Assembly (NCBI RefSeq): GCF_022427145.1
Contig: NZ_JAKSXN010000013.1
Location: forward strand, 29,419-93,418
DNA length: 64,000 bases
Direction: 5' to 3'
Source of the DNA: Paenibacillus timonensis
GTDB taxonomy: Bacteria > Bacillota > Bacilli > Paenibacillales > Paenibacillaceae
The position numbers were made by a program, and so were the translations under genes. Numbering within the stretch: position 1 is the first letter of the stretch; every line of letters begins with the position of its first letter. Below, piece by piece: positions 18,365 through 26,369 of the stretch. Under the pieces are notes generated by a model. The model was not told where the DNA came from, did no database searches, and saw only the letters and a list, made by a program, of their open reading frames with translations.

Positions 18365-18904
18365 TTATTTCCGAACGCTTGGCTCGTTGCTGACAGCTAT
18401 CTTATGTTCGAACAAACCGATCCGGCTCTCGATGTATTCTTCAACCGCTTCGATGGGAATGTTCAAAGCGATCGCCAACTCGCCGTGCAAATTCTCCGAG
18501 GCCGAGCTCAATAGGCGTTCATCCGATTGCCGCAGTTTTTTGCCTAAACCGTTCTGCTCCCTTTTCTTGTGTAACATCGTTTTGATCACCTTGATCCATT
18601 CCACGTAATCGCAGGTGCCGATCGCTTGCTTGCAGCTGGCTTCCCGTGCCTTATCGTTGCTGATCCAGGTCGTGTCGATACTCGGAATCCGGGAGATCAG
18701 ACGCTCGGATTCCTCACGCGAAAGGATGCTGCGCATGATCACCTTAACATTATCGACCGGCGTATAAATCGTAGTCCCTTTGAGATAAACCGGGTTGAGC
18801 AGATAATACTTGCGGTCCCCCTCTACTCCCGGCGGCGTGCAAATGTCTTTAATTTGACAGACTCCGTTGCTTCCGTAGATCACGTACTCATTTACCGCAA
18901 ACAT
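18365..18904 (-). CDS. CarD-family transcriptional regulator
   Basis: The protein is read from the ATG at 18904, which sits seven bases behind AAAGGAGGA, giving 179 residues. The N-terminal 'FAVNEYVIYGSNGVCQIKDI' is the RNA-polymerase-interacting domain shared with TRCF, and 'YYLLNPVYLKGTTIYTPVDN' closes it near residue 65. The rest is helical, as in CdnL/CarD. Such proteins stabilise open promoter complexes and control rRNA or stress genes. A terminator-like leader lies upstream (18952-18997). The target genes are unknown. Confidence 0.85.
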   Translation of the reverse strand: MFAVNEYVIYGSNGVCQIKDICTPPGVEGDRKYYLLNPVYLKGTTIYTPVDNVKVIMRSILSREESERLISRIPSIDTTWISNDKAREASCKQAIGTCDYVEWIKVIKTMLHKKREQNGLGKKLRQSDERLLSSASENLHGELAIALNIPIEAVEEYIESRIGLFEHKIAVSNEPSVRK

Positions 18905-18951
18905 GGCCTTCCTCCTTTGGTATTCTAGTGAGAACCCTCCAACCTGGACCC

Positions 18952-18997
18952 CAAAAAATAAAAACACCGCCCACTCGATCTGAGTGAAACGGTGTTT
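18952..18997 (-). terminator. Strong terminator upstream of carD (attenuator or small-RNA end)
   Basis: On the minus strand AAACACCG pairs with CGGTGTTT around an inner CACTC/GAGTG stem, followed by TTTTATTTTTT. It stands about 50 bases before the carD start, where no gene reads into it. It would end a transcript of about 90 bases started at the minus promoter at 19050-19079. Confidence 0.8.
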
Positions 18998-19049
18998 GAA
19001 AACTCCGCCGTTTGGTTATTTATCACCCTAGGGATGTACCTATAATTTC

Positions 19050-19079
19050 ATTATAGACTAAAAAACAAGGTTCATGTCA
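19050..19079 (-). promoter_or_regulatory. Candidate minus-strand promoter of the carD leader
   Basis: On the minus strand TATAAT (19050-19055) has a TGACAT-type -35 at 19074-19079, spaced 18 bases. Transcripts from here run straight into the terminator at 18952-18997 and, if it is bypassed, into carD. Confidence 0.5.
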
Positions 19080-19126
19080 TTTGTTTAGGAAATACTTCTG
19101 CGGATCCCTACTGGAAAATGTTTGGT

Positions 19127-19142
19127 TGTGAATCAATTCACT
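19127..19142 (+). promoter_or_regulatory. Fnr-type operator before the flavoprotein gene
   Basis: TGTGA-N6-TCACT matches the Bacillus Fnr consensus TGTGA-N6-TCACA except for the last base. Its centre lies about 41 bases before a start point expected behind the -10-like TATGTT/TGTTAT at 19159-19166, the spacing used by Fnr as an activator. No good -35 is present, which agrees with activation. Confidence 0.6.
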
Positions 19143-19231
19143 TACTTTGTCCGAAACGTATGTTATCCTCGCTAAAGGGCAACGAGAGAAAATCGTTTCC
19201 CTATATAGACATATAAAGTGGAGGGTTTATC

Positions 19232-20779
19232 ATGCACAAGAAAGTAACAGCAACACTCATTCTCGTACTATCGCTGATGCTCGTCATCGCGGGATGCGGC
19301 AACGGGAATGAAGCCAAGAACCAAGCCCAGGAGCAGAACCAGACCCAAGCGGGCGGGCAGGCGGACGCGTCCAAAGAAAACGAAGCCGTAGCCGGCGCAT
19401 CCGAAAAAAGCTATACTCCTTACGATCAGATGAAGGACAGCTACGATATTATTATCATCGGCGCAGGCGGTGCCGGTATGACCGCGGCACTCGAAGCCAA
19501 GGCTAGCGGCATGAATCCGGTTATTTTCGAAAAGATGCCGGTTGCCGGCGGCAACACGACGAAGTCGTCTTCGGGCATGAACGCCTCCGAGACGAAATTT
19601 CAAAAGGAACAAGGCATAGAGGACAGCAACGACAAGTTCTATGAAGAGACGTTAAAAGGCGGCCACGGGACGAATGATACCGACCTGCTCCGTTTCTTCG
19701 TTGACCATTCCGCAGGCGCGATCGATTGGCTCGATTCCATCGGAATTCGGTTGAATAACCTTACGATAACGGGCGGAATGAGCGAAAAACGCACACACCG
19801 TCCTGAAGACGGCTCCGCCGTAGGACAATACCTCGTCGACGGTTTGGTCAGAAACGTCCAGGAACAAGGCATTCCGTTGTTCGTTAACGCCAATGTCAAG
19901 GAGATTACCGAAAAAGATGGGCAGATCAACGGCGTGAAAGTGGTCATTAACGAAACCGAAGAAAAAACGATTACCGGCAAAGCGGTCATCGTGGCGACGG
20001 GCGGTTACGGGGCCAATCAGGAAATGATCACCCAGTTTAGACCCGATTTGAAAGGGTACGTCACGACCAACCAAATCGGCAGCACCGGCGACGGAATTAC
20101 GATGATTGAGAAATTAGGCGGCGTTACGGTCGATATGGATCAAATCCAGGTTCACCCGACCGTGCAACAGGAGAAATCTTACCTGATCGGCGAAGCCGTG
20201 CGCGGCGAAGGAGCGATCCTCGTATCCAGCCAAGGCAAGCGGTTCTATAATGAAATGGATACGCGCGATAAAGTAACCGCGGCGATTAATGCGCTGCCCG
20301 AGAAGTCCGCTTATCTTGTCTTTGATTCCGGCGTGAAATCCCGTGCCAAAGCGATCCAGCAATACGAGAAGATGGGTTTCGTGCTTCAAGGCGACACGAT
20401 TGAAGCCTTGGCCGACGCCATGGGCGTACCGGCGGATGCCTTGGCGAAAACCTTGGAATCCTGGAACGGAGCCGTTCAGAATAAGAAAGACGCCGAATTC
20501 GGCAGAACCACCGGGATGGATCACGATTTGTCCGGCGCGCCGTACTACGCCATCAAGATTGCTCCCGGTATCCACTACACCATGGGCGGCGTGAAAATCA
20601 ACGCCAACACGGAAGTGTTGAATCAGCAAGGGAGCCCTATCCCAGGCCTGTTTGCCGCTGGCGAAGTGACCGGCGGGTTGCACGGGGATAACCGGATCGG
20701 CGGCAACTCCGTAGCCGATATCATCATTTTCGGACGCCAGGCCGGCGTCAAGGCTGCCGAATTCGTCAAGGCGCAGTAA
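19232..20779 (+). CDS. Exported fumarate reductase/flavocytochrome c-like FAD lipoprotein
   Basis: The 515-residue protein has a lipoprotein signal with lipobox VIAGC, then a Gln/Asn/Ala-rich spacer to about residue 60. An FAD_binding_2 domain follows: 'GAGGAGMTAALEAKASG', 'GGNTTKSSSGMNA' and the C-terminal 'PGLFAAGEVTGGLHGDNR'. The 'HPTVQQEKS' and 'RGEGAILVSSQGKRFYNE' segments are where soluble fumarate reductases and urocanate reductases hold substrate. No haem or FMN-binding domain is present, so the electron donor is separate. A probable Fnr box upstream suggests anaerobic use. The acceptor could be fumarate, urocanate or another acrylate. Confidence 0.85.
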   Translation: MHKKVTATLILVLSLMLVIAGCGNGNEAKNQAQEQNQTQAGGQADASKENEAVAGASEKSYTPYDQMKDSYDIIIIGAGGAGMTAALEAKASGMNPVIFEKMPVAGGNTTKSSSGMNASETKFQKEQGIEDSNDKFYEETLKGGHGTNDTDLLRFFVDHSAGAIDWLDSIGIRLNNLTITGGMSEKRTHRPEDGSAVGQYLVDGLVRNVQEQGIPLFVNANVKEITEKDGQINGVKVVINETEEKTITGKAVIVATGGYGANQEMITQFRPDLKGYVTTNQIGSTGDGITMIEKLGGVTVDMDQIQVHPTVQQEKSYLIGEAVRGEGAILVSSQGKRFYNEMDTRDKVTAAINALPEKSAYLVFDSGVKSRAKAIQQYEKMGFVLQGDTIEALADAMGVPADALAKTLESWNGAVQNKKDAEFGRTTGMDHDLSGAPYYAIKIAPGIHYTMGGVKINANTEVLNQQGSPIPGLFAAGEVTGGLHGDNRIGGNSVADIIIFGRQAGVKAAEFVKAQ

Positions 20780-20801
20780 CCTTCAGCAACAACTAACGAC
20801 A

Positions 20802-20850
20802 CCCGCCAATGCTTGGACTCCAAGGAGTTCGAGCATTGGCGGGTTTTATT
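20802..20850 (+). terminator. Intrinsic terminator
   Basis: CCCGCCAATGCT pairs perfectly with AGCATTGGCGGG at 20832-20843, followed by TTTTATTTT. It ends the flavoprotein transcript. Confidence 0.9.
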
Positions 20851-20924
20851 TTGACCCCTATGAACGGGTGACCTTTGGGAAATACTGAAGACCATCCACG
20901 AAAGAAACCCAAGGAGGTGTGCTG

Positions 20925-21122
20925 ATGAACGATAACGAGAATAACGCAGAGCAGCTGCTGGAACGGGCAAAAGCCGCGGATTCGACCGATGAAGGACGAA
21001 AAGGCGCCTTCATGACGAAGGACGCCTGGAACCAGGACGGCAACCCTGCCGCAGCGGTGGATGAATTTGGCCCGGAGATGAAACCGGAGGACCCACCGAC
21101 GTTGAATGGAAAGCCAGTGTAA
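20925..21122 (+). CDS. Small acidic hypothetical protein
   Basis: The 65-residue frame starts at an ATG six bases behind a perfect AAGGAGGTG site, which makes translation likely. The sequence is hydrophilic, rich in Asp, Glu, Asn and Pro, with no Cys, no membrane helix and a proline-rich end 'KPEDPPTLNGKPV'. It looks disordered. It stands alone between a terminator and a repeat cluster. I do not recognise the family. Confidence 0.65.
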   Translation: MNDNENNAEQLLERAKAADSTDEGRKGAFMTKDAWNQDGNPAAAVDEFGPEMKPEDPPTLNGKPV

Positions 21123-21177
21123 CTCGTTCGCGTTCGCAACCAGCTGGTCTTTTTCCGGTGTGCGGAATTACCAGGCG

Positions 21178-21354
21178 AATCTGTATGATTTTTCGAATAT
21201 ATTTTGCCGGAATCGTTAGAATCGACGAATTGTATTCGATTTTTCATACAGATTACTCCCTTCCAACTGCACCAAGCTCAAATCTGTATGATTTTTCGAA
21301 TACATTTCTTCTGAAACGATGAAAGTGGAAGATTGTATTCGATTTTTCATATAG
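21178..21354. repeat. Two long palindromic repeats, 103 bp apart
   Basis: Two copies starting near 21178 and 21281 each carry a left arm AATCTGTATGATTTTTCGAA and a right arm that is its reverse complement apart from the central T run, giving a hairpin with an internal loop. The middle part between the arms differs between the copies while the arms are conserved. They sit in the gap between the small acidic gene and the AlkD-like gene. Confidence 0.75.
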
Positions 21355-21386
21355 AATGCGCTTTAGATTGTACCCAGCGAGTCGCA

Positions 21387-22094
21387 TCAACACCGCACAT
21401 ACTTCCGCTTAAATCCAAGCTGGCCGCGATCCAGGGCTTTTTGTATATTTTCCGAGGCGTTCAGGAACGTGTTCTTCTTGTTGTCCCGTTTCATCTCGAC
21501 CGGACCGATCGCCTTGGCGGCCTCCACCGCTTGGTCGTGGAGCGGCTTATAAGATACGGCGACGGTGTAGACAAAGTTGTTCATCGCGGATTTGGTTCGT
21601 TCGGGCGCCTCATGGATCGTGTTCTTCACCGTTTCCAGCATGCCGGCGAGTTTGCTTTCGGAAAATTCGCTGTCCGGACGGCTCCCCAATAGCCAGCAAT
21701 AACAGCTCCAGCCCGCCGACATCCTTAGCTCTTCCCCGCTGGCGATCCACTTGTCGGCAACCTCCTGGGCGATATCCGCCTCCGCCAAGGTAACGGCCAC
21801 GACATAATCCGACAGCATATAGAAATAAGCCCCCTCGATCCAGCGCTCAAAATCCGTGTGCGTCATCGCTTTGGGATCGGCAATGATCCCGGCAAAATAC
21901 ATGGCATCGTAATTTCCCGTTGCGTATAGCTGCTCGGCCAAAGGCTGATTGATTTTGATTTGGCGGAACAACGGCTTCATCTCTCCAGTAGCCACGCCAA
22001 ACAGCGGTTCCCGGGCGCCGTTTCCGAGATACATTTTCTTCAGCCGTTCCTTGCCGAGCGCCTCAAGCTCCTGCATCACGGTTTCCAGATTCAT
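21387..22094 (-). CDS. DNA alkylation repair protein, AlkD-like
   Basis: The 235-residue protein is all helical with the HEAT-like repeats of the AlkC/AlkD superfamily. Visible marks are 'FGVATGEMKPLFRQIK' near residues 32-47, 'WIEGAYFYMLSDYVVAVTLAE' and 'NNFVYTVAVSYKPLHDQA' near the C terminus. AlkD removes bulky and cationic alkylated bases without flipping them. An AAGGGAG site precedes the ATG. Catalytic Trp/Asp residues cannot be placed with certainty by eye, and many members of this group are uncharacterised. Confidence 0.8.
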   Translation of the reverse strand: MNLETVMQELEALGKERLKKMYLGNGAREPLFGVATGEMKPLFRQIKINQPLAEQLYATGNYDAMYFAGIIADPKAMTHTDFERWIEGAYFYMLSDYVVAVTLAEADIAQEVADKWIASGEELRMSAGWSCYCWLLGSRPDSEFSESKLAGMLETVKNTIHEAPERTKSAMNNFVYTVAVSYKPLHDQAVEAAKAIGPVEMKRDNKKNTFLNASENIQKALDRGQLGFKRKYVRC

Positions 22095-22193
22095 TATGGC
22101 CGACTCCCTTCATTCCGCATGGATGCTTTCGTCTAGCATACTACGTCGGGAGGGCTGGATTCAAATCCTAAACCGGCGGGCGTTCCATCGCGT

Positions 22194-23060
22194 TTACTTG
22201 CTGCGAGCCAATCGAAATCCTTGATCCGGACCCAAGCCGTTTGGTTCAAACTTGCCGCGAAACGAAACTTCGCTGCTGCCGATATCGCCGATCCAGCCGC
22301 CGCCTTTCACCACCCGGAAAGCGCCGCGGTCCACGCTCTTGTTCACATCGTCTCCATACCAATCCCAGCACCATTCCCTGACATTGCCGGACATATCGTA
22401 CAGCCCCAACTCGTTTGGCTTCTTGCCGCCGACAGGTTGGGTGGTGCTGTGGTTGTTTTCGATGATCGGCCAGTTCCAGTCTCCGGTCAAGTATTTATCC
22501 CCGACATTCCGCCAATACCAAGCCACGTCATCCGCACGGGAGCTTCCGCTGTATTTGTTACTCCTGCTCCGTTGGCCGCCGCCGGCGGCATACTCCCACT
22601 CCGCCTCCGTCGGCAGCCGGTACCCGTTCGCCTCCGCATTGATCGATACGAGCCATTTCATGTGATCGTGTTCGCTTTGATTATTCGGGTCGATTTTACT
22701 CTTATCTATATGGTAAAAGGGCTTCAAGCCCTCTTTTATGCTCCGCTGATTGCAATACTCAATGACGTCGTACCAGCTTACCCTTTCCACCGGCAAATCG
22801 CTGCCTTGGAACTGGGACGGATTGCTGCCCATCACTTCCACCCATTCCTTCTGGGTGACTTCATATTTTCCGATATAAAAATCAGCCAGCGTGATATTCG
22901 AGCCGTAGTAATTGGACAGGGTGTTCATCACACTCCCGCCTTGAACCAGCACGAATTGATCGTTCAGCCGCTCCGGCTTTCCCGTAGCAACCAGCGAGCA
23001 GGCCGAGACCAGCAACATCATGGTGATGAACTGAAACATGAATCTGAACCGCTTCCTCAT
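22194..23060 (-). CDS. SUMF1/formylglycine-generating-enzyme-domain lipoprotein
   Basis: The 288-residue protein has a signal with lipobox LVSAC. The mature part is an FGE-sulfatase domain: 'IGKYEVTQKEWVEVMGSNPS' near residues 64-83, 'PVERVSWYDVIEYCNQ', 'RLPTEAEWEYAAGGG', 'SGNVREWCWDWYG' and 'GFRLARSK' at the end. These folds either modify sulfatases or act as ligand-binding adaptors. The paired active-site Cys of true FGE is not evident and no sulfatase gene is nearby, so a non-catalytic surface role is likely. It lies downstream of the xylanase gene on the same strand. Confidence 0.85.
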   Translation of the reverse strand: MRKRFRFMFQFITMMLLVSACSLVATGKPERLNDQFVLVQGGSVMNTLSNYYGSNITLADFYIGKYEVTQKEWVEVMGSNPSQFQGSDLPVERVSWYDVIEYCNQRSIKEGLKPFYHIDKSKIDPNNQSEHDHMKWLVSINAEANGYRLPTEAEWEYAAGGGQRSRSNKYSGSSRADDVAWYWRNVGDKYLTGDWNWPIIENNHSTTQPVGGKKPNELGLYDMSGNVREWCWDWYGDDVNKSVDRGAFRVVKGGGWIGDIGSSEVSFRGKFEPNGLGPDQGFRLARSK

Positions 23061-23150
23061 GGGTAGCTCCCCTTTGATTGAAAGATCGAGAAAGGCCGCC
23101 GGCGGTAAACCGAACGGCCTTGAGACGAAGTTCAGCGATGAACTAACCGA

Positions 23151-23783
23151 TTACCACACCGTTACGTTAGAGCTTCCGCTGCTCTGATAGCCTTCCGTCG
23201 CCAGGACCTGATAAGCCCAACTGCTCCCCAAGTTCATGCCTTTGCTCTTCCAAGCGTTCACGTGATTGCTGAAAGTGATCGCGACGTTGTTGCCGGTTGG
23301 TCTTTTGGATTGCCGGACGCTCCAGAACTGTTGGAACGTTTGTGTGCCGTCGATCGAAGGCGCATTGTAGCGCATCGTCGTATAGATGTCGTAGGTGCCC
23401 CCGTCGCTGGTCACCGTGCCTTTATGGGTGCCGGTCGGCCGGTACGTGCCCCAACTGTCGACGACGTAATATTCGATCAGCGAGTTTCTTGTCCATCCGT
23501 AAAGCGTTAAATAGCCATTTCCCGAAGGAGCCCATACGCCGGCATTGTAATTGATCGTCCGATTGGGTGAACCGACGCTCCAGCCTTTGCCGACCACGAA
23601 ATTGCCGGTATTGTACCAATTGACGCTGTAATTGCCTCCGGCCCCGTTTACCGCATTCACCGTCCCGCCGCCATCCGTCCAATTTTGCCAATAATCCGTT
23701 GCTGCATTAGAGGTCGCCCCAAACAAACCGAAACTCATCGAAGCCGCCAGGAGTAATGTAAACACTTTCTTTTTCAACTTCAT
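23151..23783 (-). CDS. xynA: Secreted endo-1,4-beta-xylanase, glycoside hydrolase family 11
   Basis: The enzyme is read from the ATG at 23783 behind GAGGAGG, giving 210 residues. The first 27 are a Sec signal ending in Ser-Asn-Ala. The rest is one GH11 beta-jelly-roll that hydrolyses xylan outside the cell. The nucleophile is Glu104 in '[11 protein letters not shown]' and the acid/base is Glu197 in '[10 protein letters not shown]'. The 'PSIDGTQTF' thumb loop lies near residues 142-150. Length equals B. subtilis XynA. A cre site overlaps its promoter, so glucose repression is likely. There is no carbohydrate-binding module. Confidence 0.95.
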   Translation of the reverse strand: MKLKKKVFTLLLAASMSFGLFGATSNAATDYWQNWTDGGGTVNAVNGAGGNYSVNWYNTGNFVVGKGWSVGSPNRTINYNAGVWAPSGNGYLTLYGWTRNSLIEYYVVDSWGTYRPTGTHKGTVTSDGGTYDIYTTMRYNAPSIDGTQTFQQFWSVRQSKRPTGNNVAITFSNHVNAWKSKGMNLGSSWAYQVLATEGYQSSGSSNVTVW

Positions 23784-23819
23784 GATCAATTCCTCCTCAG
23801 AACTCTTTTTTTAGAAAAG

Positions 23820-23882
23820 TCATTCGTTCCCGCTCCCTGCTTCTGCTTCATACCGAGATGCGACTTTGCTTTTGTGGGGCAT
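23820..23882 (-). CDS. Possible 20-residue upstream ORF of xynA
   Basis: A frame 'MPHKSKVASRYEAEAGSGNE' (20 residues) lies between the promoter and the xylanase start. A GTAGGTG motif overlaps the start too closely to be a good ribosome binding site, but reinitiation after the eight-codon ORF just upstream would be possible. No family was recognised. It could be a leader peptide or chance. Confidence 0.3.
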   Translation of the reverse strand: MPHKSKVASRYEAEAGSGNE

Positions 23883-23885
23883 CAC

Positions 23886-23912
23886 CTACCCTGTGTCATA
23901 ATCTAGAAACAT
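23886..23912 (-). CDS. Possible 8-codon leader ORF of xynA
   Basis: 'MFLDYDTG' follows AAAGGGGGTGATAG with good spacing, only 27 bases behind the -10 of the xylanase promoter. The strength of the site is what makes it notable. Translation is not proven. Confidence 0.35.
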   Translation of the reverse strand: MFLDYDTG

Positions 23913-23938
23913 TTAACTATCACCCCCTTTGTTAGAAA

Positions 23939-23967
23939 ATTATAGAAGGTAAGCGCATACATTTCAC
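23939..23967 (-). promoter_or_regulatory. xynA promoter with a cre site in the spacer
   Basis: On the minus strand TATAAT (23939-23944) is spaced 17 bases from GTGAAA (23962-23967). Between them lies TGTATGCGCTTACC (23948-23961), which matches the catabolite-responsive consensus TGWAANCGNTNWCA at all but two positions. CcpA binding there would block RNA polymerase. Confidence 0.6.
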
Positions 23968-24035
23968 TTCGCAAATTAAAGGTTTTACCTTGTTTTTTAC
24001 ATAGAATGATAGAATCGTGAGGGATGGAAAATCAT

Positions 24036-24747
24036 AACCACCCGTCCAACGGGTGGTTTGCTCTTGGGGTATAACCCCCTGTTGCCAAACTGCGCCTAAA
24101 GACGCTAGCCTGACAATAAAATTGTTCAGGCTCAGTGTATTTTGTCACCTTCACTTACCAGTTAAACTGGTTTACTTCTTCTTGCCACCGTTACTGCTGA
24201 ACGGATCTTCATATTCTTTTACACTCAGCTTATCCATCGCCTGGTCGTGTACTTCTTGTTCACGAATATACTTTGCTACGGTAGCTTCATTCAGTCCCAC
24301 TGTACTCACATAATATCCCTCCGCCCAAAATTTTCGGTTCCCGTATTTATACTTTAATTGGGCATGTTTCTCAAAGATCATGAGGGAACTTTTTCCCTTC
24401 AGATATCCCATGAAAGATGACACGGATATCTTTGGTGGAATGGCTACCAACATGTGTACATGATCCGGCATCATATGACCTTCTAGAATCTCCACGCCTT
24501 TATACTTACATAGACGTTTGAAAATTTCGATCAAGTCTTTCCTCACTTGATTATAGATTTCTTTCCGTCTATACTTCGGGGTGAACACAATATGGTATTT
24601 GCACATCCACTTTGTGTGAGCAAGACTGTAGTTCTTGTTTGCCATCTAAGACCATTCCTTTCATTGAGCCTGAACATCTCAATTTTATCGGGATGGTCTT
24701 GTTGGTCAAACCCTCGTTCCCTCCACCCGCATAGCGGGTGGTTTTTT
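24036..24747 (-). mobile_element. IS200-type insertion sequence
   Basis: The element is about 0.7 kb and carries only a Y1 transposase. Both ends hold a subterminal hairpin made of CCACCCG and CGGGTGG (24036-24058 and 24723-24742), as in IS200/IS605 elements, which have no terminal inverted repeats. A second small hairpin GGGGTATAACCCC follows at the left end. Exact borders cannot be fixed without an empty-site comparison. Confidence 0.8.
24172..24645 (-). CDS. tnpA: IS200/IS605 family Y1 (HUH) transposase TnpA
   Basis: The 157-residue single-strand transposase has the HUH metal motif in 'PDHVHMLVAIPP' near residues 60-71 and the catalytic Tyr in 'WAEGYYVSTVG' near residues 108-118, so it looks intact. 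A Lys-rich tail ends it. It moves single-stranded DNA by cutting at hairpin ends. There is no TnpB, which places it in the IS200 group. AAAGGAATGGTC precedes the ATG. Confidence 0.92.
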   Translation of the reverse strand: MANKNYSLAHTKWMCKYHIVFTPKYRRKEIYNQVRKDLIEIFKRLCKYKGVEILEGHMMPDHVHMLVAIPPKISVSSFMGYLKGKSSLMIFEKHAQLKYKYGNRKFWAEGYYVSTVGLNEATVAKYIREQEVHDQAMDKLSVKEYEDPFSSNGGKKK

Positions 24748-24785
24748 GTTTCGCACGCTTCGCGTACTCAACTGGCTAAAGCCTA

Positions 24786-24813
24786 AATAAAAAAACGACC
24801 CCATTGGGGCCGT
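24786..24813 (-). terminator. Terminator of the actP operon
   Basis: On the minus strand ACGGCCCC-AATGGGG-TCGT folds into a GC-rich stem followed by TTTTTTTATTT. It lies 40 bases after the symporter stop. Confidence 0.85.
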
Positions 24814-24849
24814 CTGATTGGTTAGCATTCTTATGAGGGTTGCCGCACA

Positions 24850-26364
24850 TTAAACCCCGGTATTCGCCTTGACGAGAACCTCGGCATATTTCGCCTCGTC
24901 CTTGCTGCGGGAAAGGAGGGTCCCGACAAATGCGGCAAGAAAGCCCAGCGGAATCGAAATGATCCCTGGATTCGTCATCGGGAAAATCGCCGTTCCGGTC
25001 AAGATCGCCTTGCCCGGTTCCGGGTCCCATACGTTCGGACTTAAGGCTACGAGAATAACCGTGCTGAACAAGCCGACCAGCATGCCGGAGATCGCTCCCG
25101 TGCGGTTGAATCTTCGCCAGAACACGGTGAACAGGATGATCGGCAGGTTGGCGCTTGCCGCGACCGCGAAAGCTAACGAGACGAGGAAAGCCACATTCAT
25201 CTTCTGGGCGAACAAGGCGAGCAGGATCGATATGATCGATACACCGATCGAAGCCCAGCGAGCCATGCGCAGCTGCTCTCGTTCGGTCGCGTTGCCTCGG
25301 CGGACGATCTGGCCATAGAAGTCGTGCGCGAAGGCCGACGCGGCGGACAGAACGAGGCCGGTAACGACGGCCAGGATCGTCGCGAACGCCACCGCCGAGA
25401 TGAAGGCGAACAGGAAGTCGCCGCCAAGCGCCTTGGCCAGCAGCGGAGCGGCCATATTGCCGGCCTTGTCGACGGCCGTGATCTCCCCGGTTCCAACGAA
25501 CGCGGCGGCTCCGAAGCCGAGGAAGATGGTCATGACATAGAAGATGCCGATGATCCAAGTCGCGTAGACGACGGAGCTGCGGGCGGTACGAGCATCCTTA
25601 ACCGTAAAGAAACGGGTCAAAATATGCGGCAGCCCGGCGGTCCCCAGCACCAGCGCCAGGTTGAGCGATAACGTCTCCAAGGGGACCTTGTACTTGTTGC
25701 CCGGATTCAGGTAGTTCTCCATCAATGGCGTCGCCGTTTTCATTTGCTCGAACATACCCGTCAAGCTGAAATCGAACTTTGCAAAGACCATCAGCGAGAT
25801 GACGAAGGTACCGCCCATCAGCAAAATCGCTTTGGTGATCTGCACCCAGCTCGTGGCGTGCATCCCGCCGAACACGACGTATACGGTCATAAGCACCCCG
25901 ACGATCAGCACCGACGTAACGTAATCGAGTCCAAGCAGGAGCTTGATCAGCGCCCCCGCTCCAACGAGCTGCGCAATCATGTAGAAGATCGAGATCGCAA
26001 TCGTATTCAGCGCCGCGAACCCGCGAACCTCTTTGTTGGCAAAGCGGGCGGCAATCATGTCGGCTACCGTATATTTGCCCAAATTACGGAGCGGCTCGGC
26101 AACGAGGTACAGCACGACGAGGTAGGCAACCAGAAACCCGATGCTGTAGAAGAAGCCGTCGAAGCCAACCAAGGCAATCGACCCGGCGATGCCGAGAAAC
26201 GACGCGGCCGACATATAGTCGCCGGCGATGGCGGTCCCGTTCTGCCAGCCCTTCAGCCCGCCGCCGGCCGTGTAGAATTCGCTGGTGTTGTTCGTTTTTT
26301 TGGCGGCAAAATAAGTAATGACCAACGTCAGCACCACAATCGCGCAAAATAAGGTGAACGCCAT
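24850..26364 (-). CDS. actP: Sodium/acetate symporter of the SSS family (ActP-like)
   Basis: The 504-residue protein has about 13 membrane helices and the solute:sodium symporter signatures 'FYTAGGGLKGWQNGTAIAGDYMSAASFLG' region near residues 31-59 and 'GTAGLPHILTRFFTVKDARTAR' near 240-260. It takes up acetate or other short monocarboxylates with Na+. The partner membrane protein (DUF485) ends five bases upstream, the arrangement of yjcH-actP in E. coli and ywcB-ywcA in B. subtilis. A cre-like site lies before the operon. Confidence 0.88.
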   Translation of the reverse strand: MAFTLFCAIVVLTLVITYFAAKKTNNTSEFYTAGGGLKGWQNGTAIAGDYMSAASFLGIAGSIALVGFDGFFYSIGFLVAYLVVLYLVAEPLRNLGKYTVADMIAARFANKEVRGFAALNTIAISIFYMIAQLVGAGALIKLLLGLDYVTSVLIVGVLMTVYVVFGGMHATSWVQITKAILLMGGTFVISLMVFAKFDFSLTGMFEQMKTATPLMENYLNPGNKYKVPLETLSLNLALVLGTAGLPHILTRFFTVKDARTARSSVVYATWIIGIFYVMTIFLGFGAAAFVGTGEITAVDKAGNMAAPLLAKALGGDFLFAFISAVAFATILAVVTGLVLSAASAFAHDFYGQIVRRGNATEREQLRMARWASIGVSIISILLALFAQKMNVAFLVSLAFAVAASANLPIILFTVFWRRFNRTGAISGMLVGLFSTVILVALSPNVWDPEPGKAILTGTAIFPMTNPGIISIPLGFLAAFVGTLLSRSKDEAKYAEVLVKANTGV

Positions 26365-26369
26365 GATCG

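Noticed and set aside
18952..19080. Known riboswitch (c-di-GMP, preQ1, fluoride) before carD
   Set aside because: The conserved cores of these classes could not be found in the leader, so it is reported only as an unassigned leader or small RNA.
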